Made by a program: the position numbers and the translations under genes. The notes beneath the pieces were generated by a model, which ran no database searches, was not told the origin of the DNA, and worked only from the letters and a program-made list of their open reading frames with translations. A DNA stretch of 18,897 nt, from positions 1 through 18,897 of the forward strand of contig JBKPBQ010000080.1 of assembly GCA_046726955.1 (NCBI GenBank), in the 5' to 3' direction. This document shows positions 8,748 through 16,261 of this stretch, piece after piece (the first letter of the stretch is position 1; the number at the start of each line of letters is the position of its first letter). Source of the stretch: CAVPGH01 sp046726955 (GTDB lineage Bacteria > Acidobacteriota > Vicinamibacteria > Fen-336).

Positions 8748-8972
8748 TCAGGTGGTCCCGTAGACCAGCCACCGGCTGCCCGGCAGAGGCACGAGAACGT
8801 CGTGCGTGAACTCGTCCTGCTTGATCACGTCCGCGGGGACGATCGCCGGCGACTGTTGTCGGCCCCACGCGAAGATATCGTCCAGACCCCGGTGCTCGGA
8901 CACGATTCGCCCGAGGCCTTCGCGCTCGTCAGGCGAGAGGCTGGCGAAGTCCGTAAGCTCGATGCGTGCCAT
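8748..8972 (-). CDS. Small conserved-looking protein of unknown function (first half up to TGA)
   Basis: A 74-codon frame from the ATG at 8972, 27 bp after the deacetylase stop. It begins MARIELTDFASLSPDEREGL, then EHRGLDDIFAWGRQQSP, IKQDEFTHDVLVPL and WLVYGTT before a TGA. Composition is that of a small soluble acidic protein with no membrane segment. I do not recognise a named family. The frame continues past the TGA into convincing coding sequence that ends at the SRPBCC start, so this is probably the N-terminal half of a longer protein. The ribosome-binding site is weak (GGATCGGG). Confidence 0.6.
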   Translation of the reverse strand: MARIELTDFASLSPDEREGLGRIVSEHRGLDDIFAWGRQQSPAIVPADVIKQDEFTHDVLVPLPGSRWLVYGTT

Positions 8973-8999
8973 GCCCGATCCGGAAGCGAGTCTACTCGA

Positions 9000-9740
9000 T
9001 CAGCCTCGTCCACCGCCCCCGGATTCCGCGGCCGCCATCAACGCGCTGACTGAAACGAACTTCAGCCCTCTCTTCTCCCCAGCAGCGAGGATGTCGGGCA
9101 GAGCGGCGATGCCGCGCGTGGGATCAACGATGCCGTCGTGCAGGATCACGATTGCGCCGGGAGCCAGATTCTTCTCGGTGAGCCAGCGTATGTACGCGAC
9201 GGGAGGGTGAGCTGGATCGTGAGGGTAGGCCGAACCCAGCACGCAGACGTATCCACGCGACCTCGCGAGGTCGATCTGTCCTGGCCAGGCCACACCGCCA
9301 GGCGGCCGAAAAAGCTTGGGCGCCACGATGCCGGCAGCCCGCTCGGTGCGCTCGAGGTAATCCTGGAATTCGGCTTCTGAGTGGCGAAGCGTGCTGCCGT
9401 CCATGAAGTAGTGATTCCCGACCTCGTGGCCTTCCCGCTTGATCCGGGCAACGAGCTCCGGGTGGCGAAGAGCCCGCTCCCCAATCAGGAAGAAGGTAGC
9501 GCTGGCGTGATGCTGCTCGAGGATGGCGAGAACCTGAGGCGTATGGATCGGGTCTGGGCCGTCGTCGAAAGTGAGCGCGACGAGCGGCTCATCGGTCTTC
9601 ACCCTGTAGACGAGCTGAGGCGTCAGACGCTCGAGCACCCAGAAGGCACCGGAGGGCTCAGTCCAGGTAACGACGATCAAGCCGACACCAACGGCAACGG
9701 CGGTGACGAGCAGCCACCGTCGCCAACTCTGAGGTTTCAA
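9000..9740 (-). CDS. Polysaccharide deacetylase (NodB homology domain), membrane-anchored
   Basis: A 246-residue carbohydrate esterase family 4-type protein. Basic residues precede one hydrophobic segment (about 9-26), a signal anchor that places the catalytic domain outside the cytoplasmic membrane. NodB motifs appear in order: TFDDGPD (57-63; catalytic D59 and metal D60), EVGNHYFMD (106-114; metal H110), RPPGG (145-149) and LHDG (200-203). The usual second metal His of the H-x-x-x-H motif is replaced by D114, which may mark a subfamily or altered metal binding. The start is a TTG at 9740 that overlaps the TGA of the preceding short ORF; GGAGA lies about 10 bases upstream, and no other start precedes the membrane anchor. 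Likely substrates are N-acetylated cell-wall or exopolysaccharide sugars; which one is unknown. Confidence 0.85.
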   Translation of the reverse strand: MKPQSWRRWLLVTAVAVGVGLIVVTWTEPSGAFWVLERLTPQLVYRVKTDEPLVALTFDDGPDPIHTPQVLAILEQHHASATFFLIGERALRHPELVARIKREGHEVGNHYFMDGSTLRHSEAEFQDYLERTERAAGIVAPKLFRPPGGVAWPGQIDLARSRGYVCVLGSAYPHDPAHPPVAYIRWLTEKNLAPGAIVILHDGIVDPTRGIAALPDILAAGEKRGLKFVSVSALMAAAESGGGGRG

Positions 9741-9898
9741 CGAGCGCGCTTCTCCAAGGCACTACCCAAAGTGTCCCGGCGCTTCCCCTCCTTGATCGCG
9801 CGGATTGCCGGGGCGGCGACATCTCGCTGGGAAACGCTGCCGCGCTCGACCTCGAAGAGAATCGGCTCTCCCGTCCGGCGGTCGCTGTCAGGCTTCAT
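9737..9898 (-). CDS. Possible small protein upstream of the deacetylase
   Basis: A 53-codon frame starting MKPDSDRRTGEPILFEVERG and ending in a charged helix with RAIKEGKRRDTLG. Its TGA overlaps the TTG start of the deacetylase gene, as in coupled operons. AAGG lies about 9 bases before the ATG at 9898. A longer start at 9937 adds 13 basic residues but has no ribosome-binding site. No family is recognised. The start/stop overlap is the main support; chance remains possible in such GC-rich DNA. Confidence 0.35.
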   Translation of the reverse strand: MKPDSDRRTGEPILFEVERGSVSQRDVAAPAIRAIKEGKRRDTLGSALEKRAR

Positions 9899-9951
9899 GA
9901 AGTAGTACCTTGGACGTATACGAGAACGTTTCTTCATCGCAGGAGGCTCTC

Positions 9952-10116
9952 ATGACATCGACCAGGCAGCGAGCGGCGGCGAGGCGCAACATCAAGAAGG
10001 CGGCGGCAACGGCAAAGAGGAAGCGGACGATCGCGCACCTTCCGAAGAAGACCAGGACCGCCCTGGGCAAGCAGGGTGCGAAGATGGCCAGGCAGAAGCG
10101 GCGTCGCTCCGCGTGA
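9952..10116 (+). CDS. Small, very basic Lys/Arg/Ala-rich protein
   Basis: A 54-residue protein preceded by a perfect AGGAGG Shine-Dalgarno sequence 5 bases before the ATG, the best in the window. The sequence is about half Lys, Arg and Ala (RQRAAARRNIKKAAATAKRK, then THLP-like IAHLPKKTRTALGKQGAKM, ending RRRSA). The conserved-looking core is RRNIKKA...KRKRTIAHLPKKTR. I recall similar short basic proteins annotated as hypothetical in many soil bacteria; nucleic-acid binding is likely from charge but unproven. It is a lone plus-strand gene between two minus-strand blocks, so it has its own promoter. A longer start at 9910 is unlikely because the strong ribosome-binding site lies at 9941-9946. 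Confidence 0.75.
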   Translation: MTSTRQRAAARRNIKKAAATAKRKRTIAHLPKKTRTALGKQGAKMARQKRRRSA

Positions 10117-10118
10117 CC

Positions 10119-10142
10119 GCGTAGGTCCGGCGCGGCCTACGC
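10119..10142. terminator. Inverted repeat between convergent genes
   Basis: GCGTAGG (10119-10125) and CCTACGC (10136-10142) form a 7-bp stem with a 10-nt loop in the 20-bp gap between the basic-protein gene and thrC. The right arm includes the thrC stop codon. It could serve as a bidirectional terminator, but there is no T-tract on either side. Confidence 0.3.
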
Positions 10143-11378
10143 CGCGTCGTCCCGCGCTGCCCAGAAGGCCTCGAACTCTTCCAGCTTGCCGTCGATGACC
10201 GTGTCGAACTCCGGAGCCGACGACAGCGCCTCGACGGTCTTGAGGCCGTGGCCGGTGATCAGGAGGACGACGGGGCGCCAGTCCGCGAACGCCCCGGCGG
10301 CGGCGAGCCGCCGCGCCGCCGCCACCACCGTGCCTCCCGCCGTCTCCGCGAAGAGACCCTCCGTCTCGGCCAGGAGGCGGATGCCTTCGAGCACTTCGGC
10401 GTCGCTCGGATCCTCGGCGCGACCGCCACTCCTGCGGATGATCTCGACCGCAGCGGGACCATCCGCCGGATCTCCGATGGCGAGGCTTCGCACGATGGTC
10501 GCAGGCTTGACCGGCTTCGGCGAGGCCAGACCCTGCTTGAAGGCGCTGACGATGGGATTGCAGCCCTCGGGTTGGGCGCCGTGGATCGCGTACGGCACGT
10601 CCTCGACCATGCCGAGGCCGACCAGCTCCGAAAAGGCCTTCGGCACCTTCGTGACGAGGCTCCCGCCCGCCATCGGGCAGACGACGTGCCCCGGCAGCTT
10701 CCAGCCGAGCTGCTCCGCGATCTCGAACCCGACGGTCTTCGACCCTTCGCCGTAGTACGTGCGCAGGTTCACGTTCACGAAGCCCCAGCCGCGACGGTCC
10801 GCGATCTGCGCGCACAGCCGGTTTACCCGGTCGTAGTTGCCGCGGACGCCCACGAGCGTGGGACCGAAGACCGCAGTGCCCGAGATCTTGGCGTTCTCGA
10901 GGTCCTGGGGTACGAGGATGACCGCGTCGAGCCCGGCCGCGGCGGCGCCCGCCGCCACCGCGTTGGCGAGGTTGCCCGTGGAGGCGCAGCCCACCGTCTG
11001 CATCCCGAACTCCTTGGCCTTCGTCAACGCCACCGCGACGAGCCGGTCCTTGAAGGACAGCGTGGGATGGCAGGCCGCGTCGTACTTGATCCAGAGGTCG
11101 CCGATGCCGAGGACGTAGCCCAACCGCGGCGCGCGGATGAGCGGCGTGAAGCCGGTTCCGCGTCCGACCGTGGGCTCGCCGTCGATCGGCAGCAGCTCCC
11201 GGTAGCGCCAGAGGTCGCGCGGACGCGCGGCGATCGACTCGCGCGTGAAGGTCTCGCTCACGCGGTCCATGTCGTACATCGGCTCCAGGCCCGCCCAGCA
11301 CTCCTCGCAGGCGGCGACGGGGTCCTTGCCCCGCGTCTTTCCACAGGCCCGGCACCGGAGACCGGTCACGAAAGTCAT
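10137..11378 (-). CDS. thrC: Threonine synthase
   Basis: A 413-residue pyridoxal-phosphate enzyme converting O-phospho-L-homoserine to threonine and phosphate, the last step of threonine synthesis. The N-terminus carries a zinc-ribbon-like CxxC...CxxC pair (CRAC at 9-12, CEEC at 24-27) seen in many archaeal and bacterial forms. The PLP lysine is K110 in HPTLSFKDR, followed by the phosphate-binding CASTGNLAN (131-139). GGSLVTK and LITGHGLKT near the C-terminus are typical of threonine synthases. The start ATG at 11378 has a strong GGGGAGG ribosome-binding site. Only about 12 bases upstream is the T-tract of an intrinsic terminator, which raises the question of how it is transcribed. Threonine feeds isoleucine synthesis, matching the upstream ilv genes. 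Confidence 0.92.
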   Translation of the reverse strand: MTFVTGLRCRACGKTRGKDPVAACEECWAGLEPMYDMDRVSETFTRESIAARPRDLWRYRELLPIDGEPTVGRGTGFTPLIRAPRLGYVLGIGDLWIKYDAACHPTLSFKDRLVAVALTKAKEFGMQTVGCASTGNLANAVAAGAAAAGLDAVILVPQDLENAKISGTAVFGPTLVGVRGNYDRVNRLCAQIADRRGWGFVNVNLRTYYGEGSKTVGFEIAEQLGWKLPGHVVCPMAGGSLVTKVPKAFSELVGLGMVEDVPYAIHGAQPEGCNPIVSAFKQGLASPKPVKPATIVRSLAIGDPADGPAAVEIIRRSGGRAEDPSDAEVLEGIRLLAETEGLFAETAGGTVVAAARRLAAAGAFADWRPVVLLITGHGLKTVEALSSAPEFDTVIDGKLEEFEAFWAARDDAA

Positions 11379-11390
11379 CTCGACCTCCCC

Positions 11391-11426
11391 AAAAAAGCAA
11401 AAGGCCCTCGGCTTCCGCCGAGGGCC
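11391..11426 (-). terminator. Intrinsic terminator or attenuator before thrC
   Basis: On the minus strand, GGCCCTCGGC (11426-11417) and GCCGAGGGCC (11412-11403) make a perfect 10-bp GC-rich stem closed by a GGAA tetraloop (GNRA type). It is followed by TTTTGCTTTTTT (11402-11391). This is a textbook Rho-independent terminator. It ends the ilv-leu transcript, or it attenuates read-through into thrC, whose Shine-Dalgarno sequence begins at the next base. Confidence 0.85.
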
Positions 11427-11453
11427 CGTGAGGTGCGCGTCGCTGTCTACTGA

Positions 11454-11609
11454 CTAGCGGGCGCGGGCAGGGCCCCGGCGGATGTGAATTCGCATCGCCA
11501 TGGGGCCCACGGACACACGCCGCCTCGCCGCGCTCACGACCGCGATCAAGGCTGCCTGTGTCACGCCCGCGATTATTGCGACGAAGAGGGAGGCTGTCAA
11601 GGCGGACAT
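11454..11609 (-). CDS. Possible 51-residue membrane peptide coupled to leuB
   Basis: The ATG at 11609 shares one base with the leuB stop (TGATG), and the frame runs 51 codons to a TAG. The first about 26 residues (MSALTASLFVAIIAGVTQAA and on) form a convincing single membrane helix. A basic tail follows (SAARRRVSV and a C-terminal RRGPARAR). The overlap matches the translational-coupling style of the rest of the operon. A nested 13-codon ORF (MRIHIRRGPARAR) ends at the same stop and could be a leader peptide to the terminator below. No family is recognised. The coupling and topology are seen; function is unknown. Confidence 0.4.
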   Translation of the reverse strand: MSALTASLFVAIIAGVTQAALIAVVSAARRRVSVGPMAMRIHIRRGPARAR

Positions 11610-12679
11610 CACACCCCCCACTCCGCCACGCGCGGCGCTTCCTCTTCCTCGTCCGACCAGCGCGTCCACGACAGGTGCCGGTGCACCGCGGCCGTGAACT
11701 GCGCCGTGGTGGCGTTCCCTCCGACGTCGGGCGTGCGCACGTCGCGGAGCGCGGCCAGCACGGACCGCTCCACCACCCGCGCCAGCGTGGGCTGGCCGAA
11801 CGCGTGCTCGAGCATGAGCGCGACCGTGAGGAGCGCGCCCGTGGGGTTCGCGATCCCCCGGCCCGCGATGTCGGGAGCGGCGCCGTGGACGGGCTCGTAG
11901 AGCCCGGGTCCGGGCCCGAGCGACGCGGAGGGCAGGAGGCCGATGGAGCCGGCAACCGCCGCCACCTCGTCGCTCAGGATGTCGCCGAAGAGGTTCTCGG
12001 TGAGGACGACGTCGAAGTGCTGCGGCGCGCGCAGCAGCTCGAAGGCGGCGGCGTCCACGTAGCGGTTCTCGAGGGCCACCTCCGGGTACTCGCGCGCCAC
12101 TTCCGCGACCACACGGCGCCAGAGCCGCGAGGCCTCGAGCACGTTCGCCTTGTCCACCGACGTCACGAGGCCGCGCCGGCGGCGGGCGAGCTTGAAGCCG
12201 ACGTGTGCGACCGCGCGCACCTCGTCCGCGGTCTGCCGCCAGGTGTTGATGGCGACGTCCGGGGAGAGGCTCCGCGGCTCGCCGAAGTAGACGCCGCCCG
12301 CCAGCTCGCGCACGACCATGATGTCGGCGTGGCGGGCGAGGCCGTCCTTCAGTGGCGTGGGCAGGCCGAGGAAGCGCGCGGGTCGCAGGTTGGCGTAGAG
12401 GCCGAGGCCTCGGCGCAGACGGAGGAGCCCGTCTTCCGGGCGCGCAGCCTGGGCGTCCCACTTCGGTCCGCCCACGGCGCCCAGGAAGACGGCGTGCGAG
12501 CCGGCGCACAGCTCCAGCGTGGCCTTGGGCAGCGGATCTCCCTCCTTGTCGATCGCGGCGCCTCCCACCAGGCCCTCTCGAACCTCGACCGGGAACACCG
12601 CCTGCAGGACGCTCAGGGCGGCCGCCGTGACCTCGGGGCCGACCCCGTCGCCGGGGAGAACCGCAACCTTGGGCTTCAT
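11609..12679 (-). CDS. leuB: 3-isopropylmalate dehydrogenase
   Basis: A 356-residue NAD-dependent beta-decarboxylating dehydrogenase, the third step of the leucine branch: oxidises 3-isopropylmalate to 2-ketoisocaproate in the cytoplasm. Motifs visible are VLPGDGVGPEV (7-17), substrate arginines in YANLRPAR (95-102) and RELAGGVYFGE (124-134), the catalytic lysine in SVDKANV (K177), metal-binding LTENLFGDILSDE (226-238), and NAD-binding YEPVHGAAPDIAG (261-273). Start ATG at 12679 overlaps the leuD stop (ATGA), and the stop overlaps the next short ORF. A shift of family would be isocitrate or tartrate dehydrogenase, but the leu context and RELAGGVYFGE support LeuB. Confidence 0.95.
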   Translation of the reverse strand: MKPKVAVLPGDGVGPEVTAAALSVLQAVFPVEVREGLVGGAAIDKEGDPLPKATLELCAGSHAVFLGAVGGPKWDAQAARPEDGLLRLRRGLGLYANLRPARFLGLPTPLKDGLARHADIMVVRELAGGVYFGEPRSLSPDVAINTWRQTADEVRAVAHVGFKLARRRRGLVTSVDKANVLEASRLWRRVVAEVAREYPEVALENRYVDAAAFELLRAPQHFDVVLTENLFGDILSDEVAAVAGSIGLLPSASLGPGPGLYEPVHGAAPDIAGRGIANPTGALLTVALMLEHAFGQPTLARVVERSVLAALRDVRTPDVGGNATTAQFTAAVHRHLSWTRWSDEEEEAPRVAEWGV

Positions 12680-13278
12680 GACGACAACCTCCAGGGGACG
12701 GGACCATTCTTCGCCTCGAACGCGGCGATCTCGGGCCCCCGCGAGATGAGGAATGCGAGCTCGTCGACCCCGTTCATCAGGCAGTACCTGGCGAACGGTT
12801 CGATGGGGAACGCGACGCTCGCACTCCCGGACGCAGCGAGAGTACGGGCGTCGATATCGATCGTCACCTCCTGGCCCGGATGCGCGAGGAGGCTCTGGTG
12901 GGTGGTGGCATCGACGACGACAGGGACGAGTCCGTTCTTCAGGGCATTGCCCCGGAAGATGTCCGCGAAGGCCGTGCTCACCACGGCCTTGAAACCGTAG
13001 TCCCGCAACGCCCACACGGCGTGCTCGCGCGACGAGCCGCAGCCGAAATTGCGGCCGGCCACGAGGATCTCGGCACCGGCGCTCTCCGGACGATTCAGCA
13101 CGAAATCGGGCCGCGCGTTTCCCTGCTCGTCGAACCGCCAGTTCGCGAACAGGCCCTTGCCGTATCCGTCGCGGCCCGTGCCGAGCAGGTACCGGGCCGG
13201 GATGATCTGGTCGGTGTCCACGTTCTCGGCGGGGAGCACGACGGTGCGCGAGCGGACGGACTTGAGGGGTTCGGCCAT
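12676..13278 (-). CDS. leuD: 3-isopropylmalate dehydratase, small subunit
   Basis: A 200-residue aconitase-fold swivelling domain that pairs with LeuC to isomerise 2-isopropylmalate to 3-isopropylmalate. ENVDTDQIIPARYL (18-31) and NFGCGSSREHAVWAL (77-91) are diagnostic of bacterial LeuD. The length of about 200 matches the proteobacterial type; short archaeal forms are about 165. Start ATG at 13278 overlaps the leuC stop (TGATG), and its stop overlaps leuB (ATGA), so subunit ratios are probably set by coupling. Confidence 0.95.
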   Translation of the reverse strand: MAEPLKSVRSRTVVLPAENVDTDQIIPARYLLGTGRDGYGKGLFANWRFDEQGNARPDFVLNRPESAGAEILVAGRNFGCGSSREHAVWALRDYGFKAVVSTAFADIFRGNALKNGLVPVVVDATTHQSLLAHPGQEVTIDIDARTLAASGSASVAFPIEPFARYCLMNGVDELAFLISRGPEIAAFEAKNGPVPWRLSS

Positions 13279-14690
13279 CAGACGAACTCCCGCGCGTCGG
13301 CGATCCGCCCCGTGACGGCGGCCGCGGCCGCGGTCAAAGGACTGCCGAGGAACGTCCGCCCTCCGGGACCTTGACGGCCCTCGAAGTTGCGGGTGCTCGT
13401 GCTCACCGCGTACTGGCCGGGAGCGAGGCGGTCGTCGTTCATGGCCAGGCACATCGAGCAGCCGGACTCGCGCCACTCCGCTCCCGCGTCCTTGAAGACG
13501 CGGTCGAGGCCTTCCGCCTCCGCCTGTCTCTTGACCTGCTGAGAGCCGGGAACGACGAGGGCCTTCACTCCCGCCGCCACCTTCCGTCCCTTGAAGATGC
13601 GGGCGGCCTGTCGCAGGTCGGAGAGCCGCGAGTTCGTGCAGCTCCCGATGAAGACGACATCGATGGGCCGACCGAGGAGCGGCTGTCCAGGCTGCAGCCC
13701 CATGTAGGCGAGCGCCTTCGCGTGGCTCGCGTCGCCCGCCGGATCGGGGACGACGCCCTGGATGGGCACGCCCATGCCCGGGTTCGTGCCGTACGTGATC
13801 ATGGGCTCGAGCTTGGCCGCATCGAACCGCTCCACGCGATCGAACGTCGCGTCCGCTTCGCTCGGCAGCTTCTTCCAGGATTCGACGGCCTGCTCCCACG
13901 CCGGCCCTTGCGGCGCGAACGGCCTTCCGCGCAGGTACTCGAACGTCGTCTCGTCCGGCGCCACCATCCCCGCCCGCGCTCCCGCCTCGATCGACATGTT
14001 GCAGACGGTCATCCGCTCTTCCATCGACAGCGCGCGGATGGCGCTGCCGCGGTACTCGAGCGCGTGGCCGGTGGCGGCGCTCGTGCCGTAGCGAGCGATG
14101 AGCCCGAGGATCAGGTCCTTCGCCGTCACTCCCTCGGGCAGCCGGCCCTCGACCTCGAGCGCGAACGACTTCGGCTTGGTCAGCAGCAGGCTCTGCGTGG
14201 CGAGCACGTGGCCGACCTCGCTCGTGCCGATGCCGAAGGCGAGCGCCCCGAACGCCCCGTGCGTGCTCGTGTGGCTGTCCCCGCAGACGATCGTCATTCC
14301 CGGATGCGTCGCGCCCAGCTCGGGCCCGATGACGTGCACGATGCCCTGCCGGTCGCTGCCCACGGCATACAAGGCAATCTCGAAGTCTCGGCAGTTCTTC
14401 TCGAGCTCGCGTATCTGCCCCGCCGCCTCGCCCTGCGGCGCGAGGCGCCCGGCCACGGGACCGGGCGCCGTCGGAATCGCGTGGTCCATGGTCGCGAGCG
14501 TCCGATCCGGGCGGCGGACGGGGAGCCCGCGCTCGCGCAGAAGCGAAAACGCCTGCGGCGACGTGACCTCGTGGATGAGGTGGAGGTCCACGTACATCAC
14601 CGCAGGCGCGTCCTCGGAAGCCGGGGACACGATGTGCGCGTCCCAGATCTTGTCGAGGAGGGTACGCCGTTGGGTCATGCGTTCATTCAT
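13278..14690 (-). CDS. leuC: 3-isopropylmalate dehydratase, large subunit
   Basis: A 470-residue 4Fe-4S hydro-lyase subunit. Diagnostic segments: TLLDKIWDAHIV near the N-terminus, CGDSHTSTHGAFG (136-148), and the three cluster cysteines C351 (IGSCTNSR) and C411/C414 (SGCSMCLAMN). The length and motifs are those of the bacterial LeuC type rather than the archaeal homoaconitase-like form. Two starts are possible: ATG at 14690, preceded by a G-rich GGGGGG stretch, or ATG at 14678 (MTQRRTLLDK), which is closer to the common N-terminus. It is separated from leuA by a 75-bp palindromic spacer, the only real gap within the operon. Confidence 0.95.
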   Translation of the reverse strand: MNERMTQRRTLLDKIWDAHIVSPASEDAPAVMYVDLHLIHEVTSPQAFSLLRERGLPVRRPDRTLATMDHAIPTAPGPVAGRLAPQGEAAGQIRELEKNCRDFEIALYAVGSDRQGIVHVIGPELGATHPGMTIVCGDSHTSTHGAFGALAFGIGTSEVGHVLATQSLLLTKPKSFALEVEGRLPEGVTAKDLILGLIARYGTSAATGHALEYRGSAIRALSMEERMTVCNMSIEAGARAGMVAPDETTFEYLRGRPFAPQGPAWEQAVESWKKLPSEADATFDRVERFDAAKLEPMITYGTNPGMGVPIQGVVPDPAGDASHAKALAYMGLQPGQPLLGRPIDVVFIGSCTNSRLSDLRQAARIFKGRKVAAGVKALVVPGSQQVKRQAEAEGLDRVFKDAGAEWRESGCSMCLAMNDDRLAPGQYAVSTSTRNFEGRQGPGGRTFLGSPLTAAAAAVTGRIADAREFV

Positions 14691-14732
14691 CGACCCCCCA
14701 CCCCACCCTCCCCACGTAGGGGGAGGGGGTCG
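14691..14732. repeat. Palindromic G/C-rich element in the leuA-leuC spacer
   Basis: CGACCCCC (14691-14698) pairs with GGGGGTCG (14725-14732); inside it, CTCCCC (14708-14713) pairs with GGGGAG (14720-14725), around ACGTAG. The overall look (runs of C, ACGTA, runs of G) resembles REP-type palindromic repeats dispersed in many high-GC genomes. Only this copy is seen in the window. It lies in an operon whose other junctions overlap or nearly touch, so it may be an insertion. It could also modulate leuC expression as an mRNA hairpin. It is also read through by a 28-codon ORF (14769-14683) that links the leuA stop to the leuC start. Confidence 0.5.
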
Positions 14733-14765
14733 CTGACTCCGCGACCGGCCCCGCGCCTCTCGGTT

Positions 14766-16261
14766 TCATGCTGCGGCCCGGGCATCCCTCGCCGCCGCCA
14801 CGGCGGAGAGATACGCGCGCAACGTCGCCTCGATCGTGTCGGTGCTCGCGGCCTGGCCCGTGCCCTCGTGCCCGTCGTGGCGCACGCGCACGATGACCTC
14901 GGCCATCGCGTCCTTGCCCGCGCTCACCGCGCGCGTGTGCATCTCGAGGAGCTGCAGCTCGAGGCCGATCGCCTGGTCGGCCGCCTTCAAGGCGGCGTCG
15001 AGGGGGCCCTTGCCCACCGCGGAGGCCGAGCGCTTCTGGCCCTCCACCTCCACCTCGACGGTGGCCGTGGGCATGATGTGGTTGCCGGCCAGGACCTGGT
15101 AGCGCACGAGCTGGGCCCGCCGGTTGGGCGCGCGCTCGGCCAGGGCCAGGAGGTCGTCGTCGTAGACGAACTTCTGCTTGTCCGCGAGGTCCTTCACGCG
15201 CGCGGTCATCCGCTCGAGCTCCTCGCCCTCCAGGCGGAGGCCGATGCTCCGCAGCCGCGACTCGACCGCGTGCTTGCCCGAGTGCTTGCCGAGCACGAGC
15301 AGCGTCTCCTTCACGCCCACGCTCGCCGGGGTCATGATCTCGTACGTGAGCGGGTTGGCGAGGATGCCGTGCTGGTGGATGCCCGCCTCGTGGGCGAAGG
15401 CGTTCCGGCCCACGATCGCCTTGTTCGGCTGCGGCCAGACCCCGGTGATGTTGGCGAGCATCGCGCTCGTGGGGTTGAGGAGCTCGCTCCTCACACCGGT
15501 CGTGAAGCCGAGGTCCTCGCCCCGGACCTTCACCGCCATCACGAACTCCTCGAGAGAGGCGTTGCCCGCCCGCTCGCCGATGCCGTTGATCGTGCACTCG
15601 ACCTGCCGCGCTCCCGCCTGGCAGGCGGCGACCGAGTTGGCTACGGCCAGACCGAGGTCGTTGTGGCAGTGCACCGAGAGGATCGCGCCCGGGATGTCGC
15701 GGACGAGCTTGCGCACCATCTCCGCGTAGTCCTGGGGCAGGCAGTAGCCGACCGTGTCCGGGACGTTGAGCGTCGTCGCGCCCGCCTCGTAGACGGCGGT
15801 GAGGAGCTCGAGCAGGTACGCGTAGTCCGTGCGCGACGCGTCCTCCGCGGAGAACTCGACCTCCTTGACGAACGTGCGGGCGAGACGGATCCCGTCCACC
15901 GCCTGCTTGAGCGCCTCGTCCGGCGTGATCTTGAGCTTGTACTTGAGGTGGATGGCCGAGGTGGCGAGGAAGCAGTGGATGACGGGACGAGCCGCGGGCC
16001 GGAGCGCATTGCCAGCGGCTTTGATGTCCGCCTCCTTGGCCCGGCAGAGCGCGGCGACCTTGACGGAGCGGATCTCCTCGGCCACGGCCCGGACGGAGTC
16101 CACCTCGCCGGCCGACGCGATCGGGAAGCCGGCCTCGAGGATGTCGACGCCGAGCTTCTCGAGCTGTCGCCCGAGACGGAGCTTCTCCGCCGTGTTCATG
16201 GAGAAGCCGGGGGACTGCTCGCCGTCGCGGAGGGTGGTGTCGAAGATGGTAATTGGGGCGC

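Noticed and set aside
11430..11497. Classical threonine/isoleucine attenuator peptide before thrC
   Set aside because: The only short ORF here (13 codons) has two Ile and no Thr codons, and no alternative antiterminator stem was clear.
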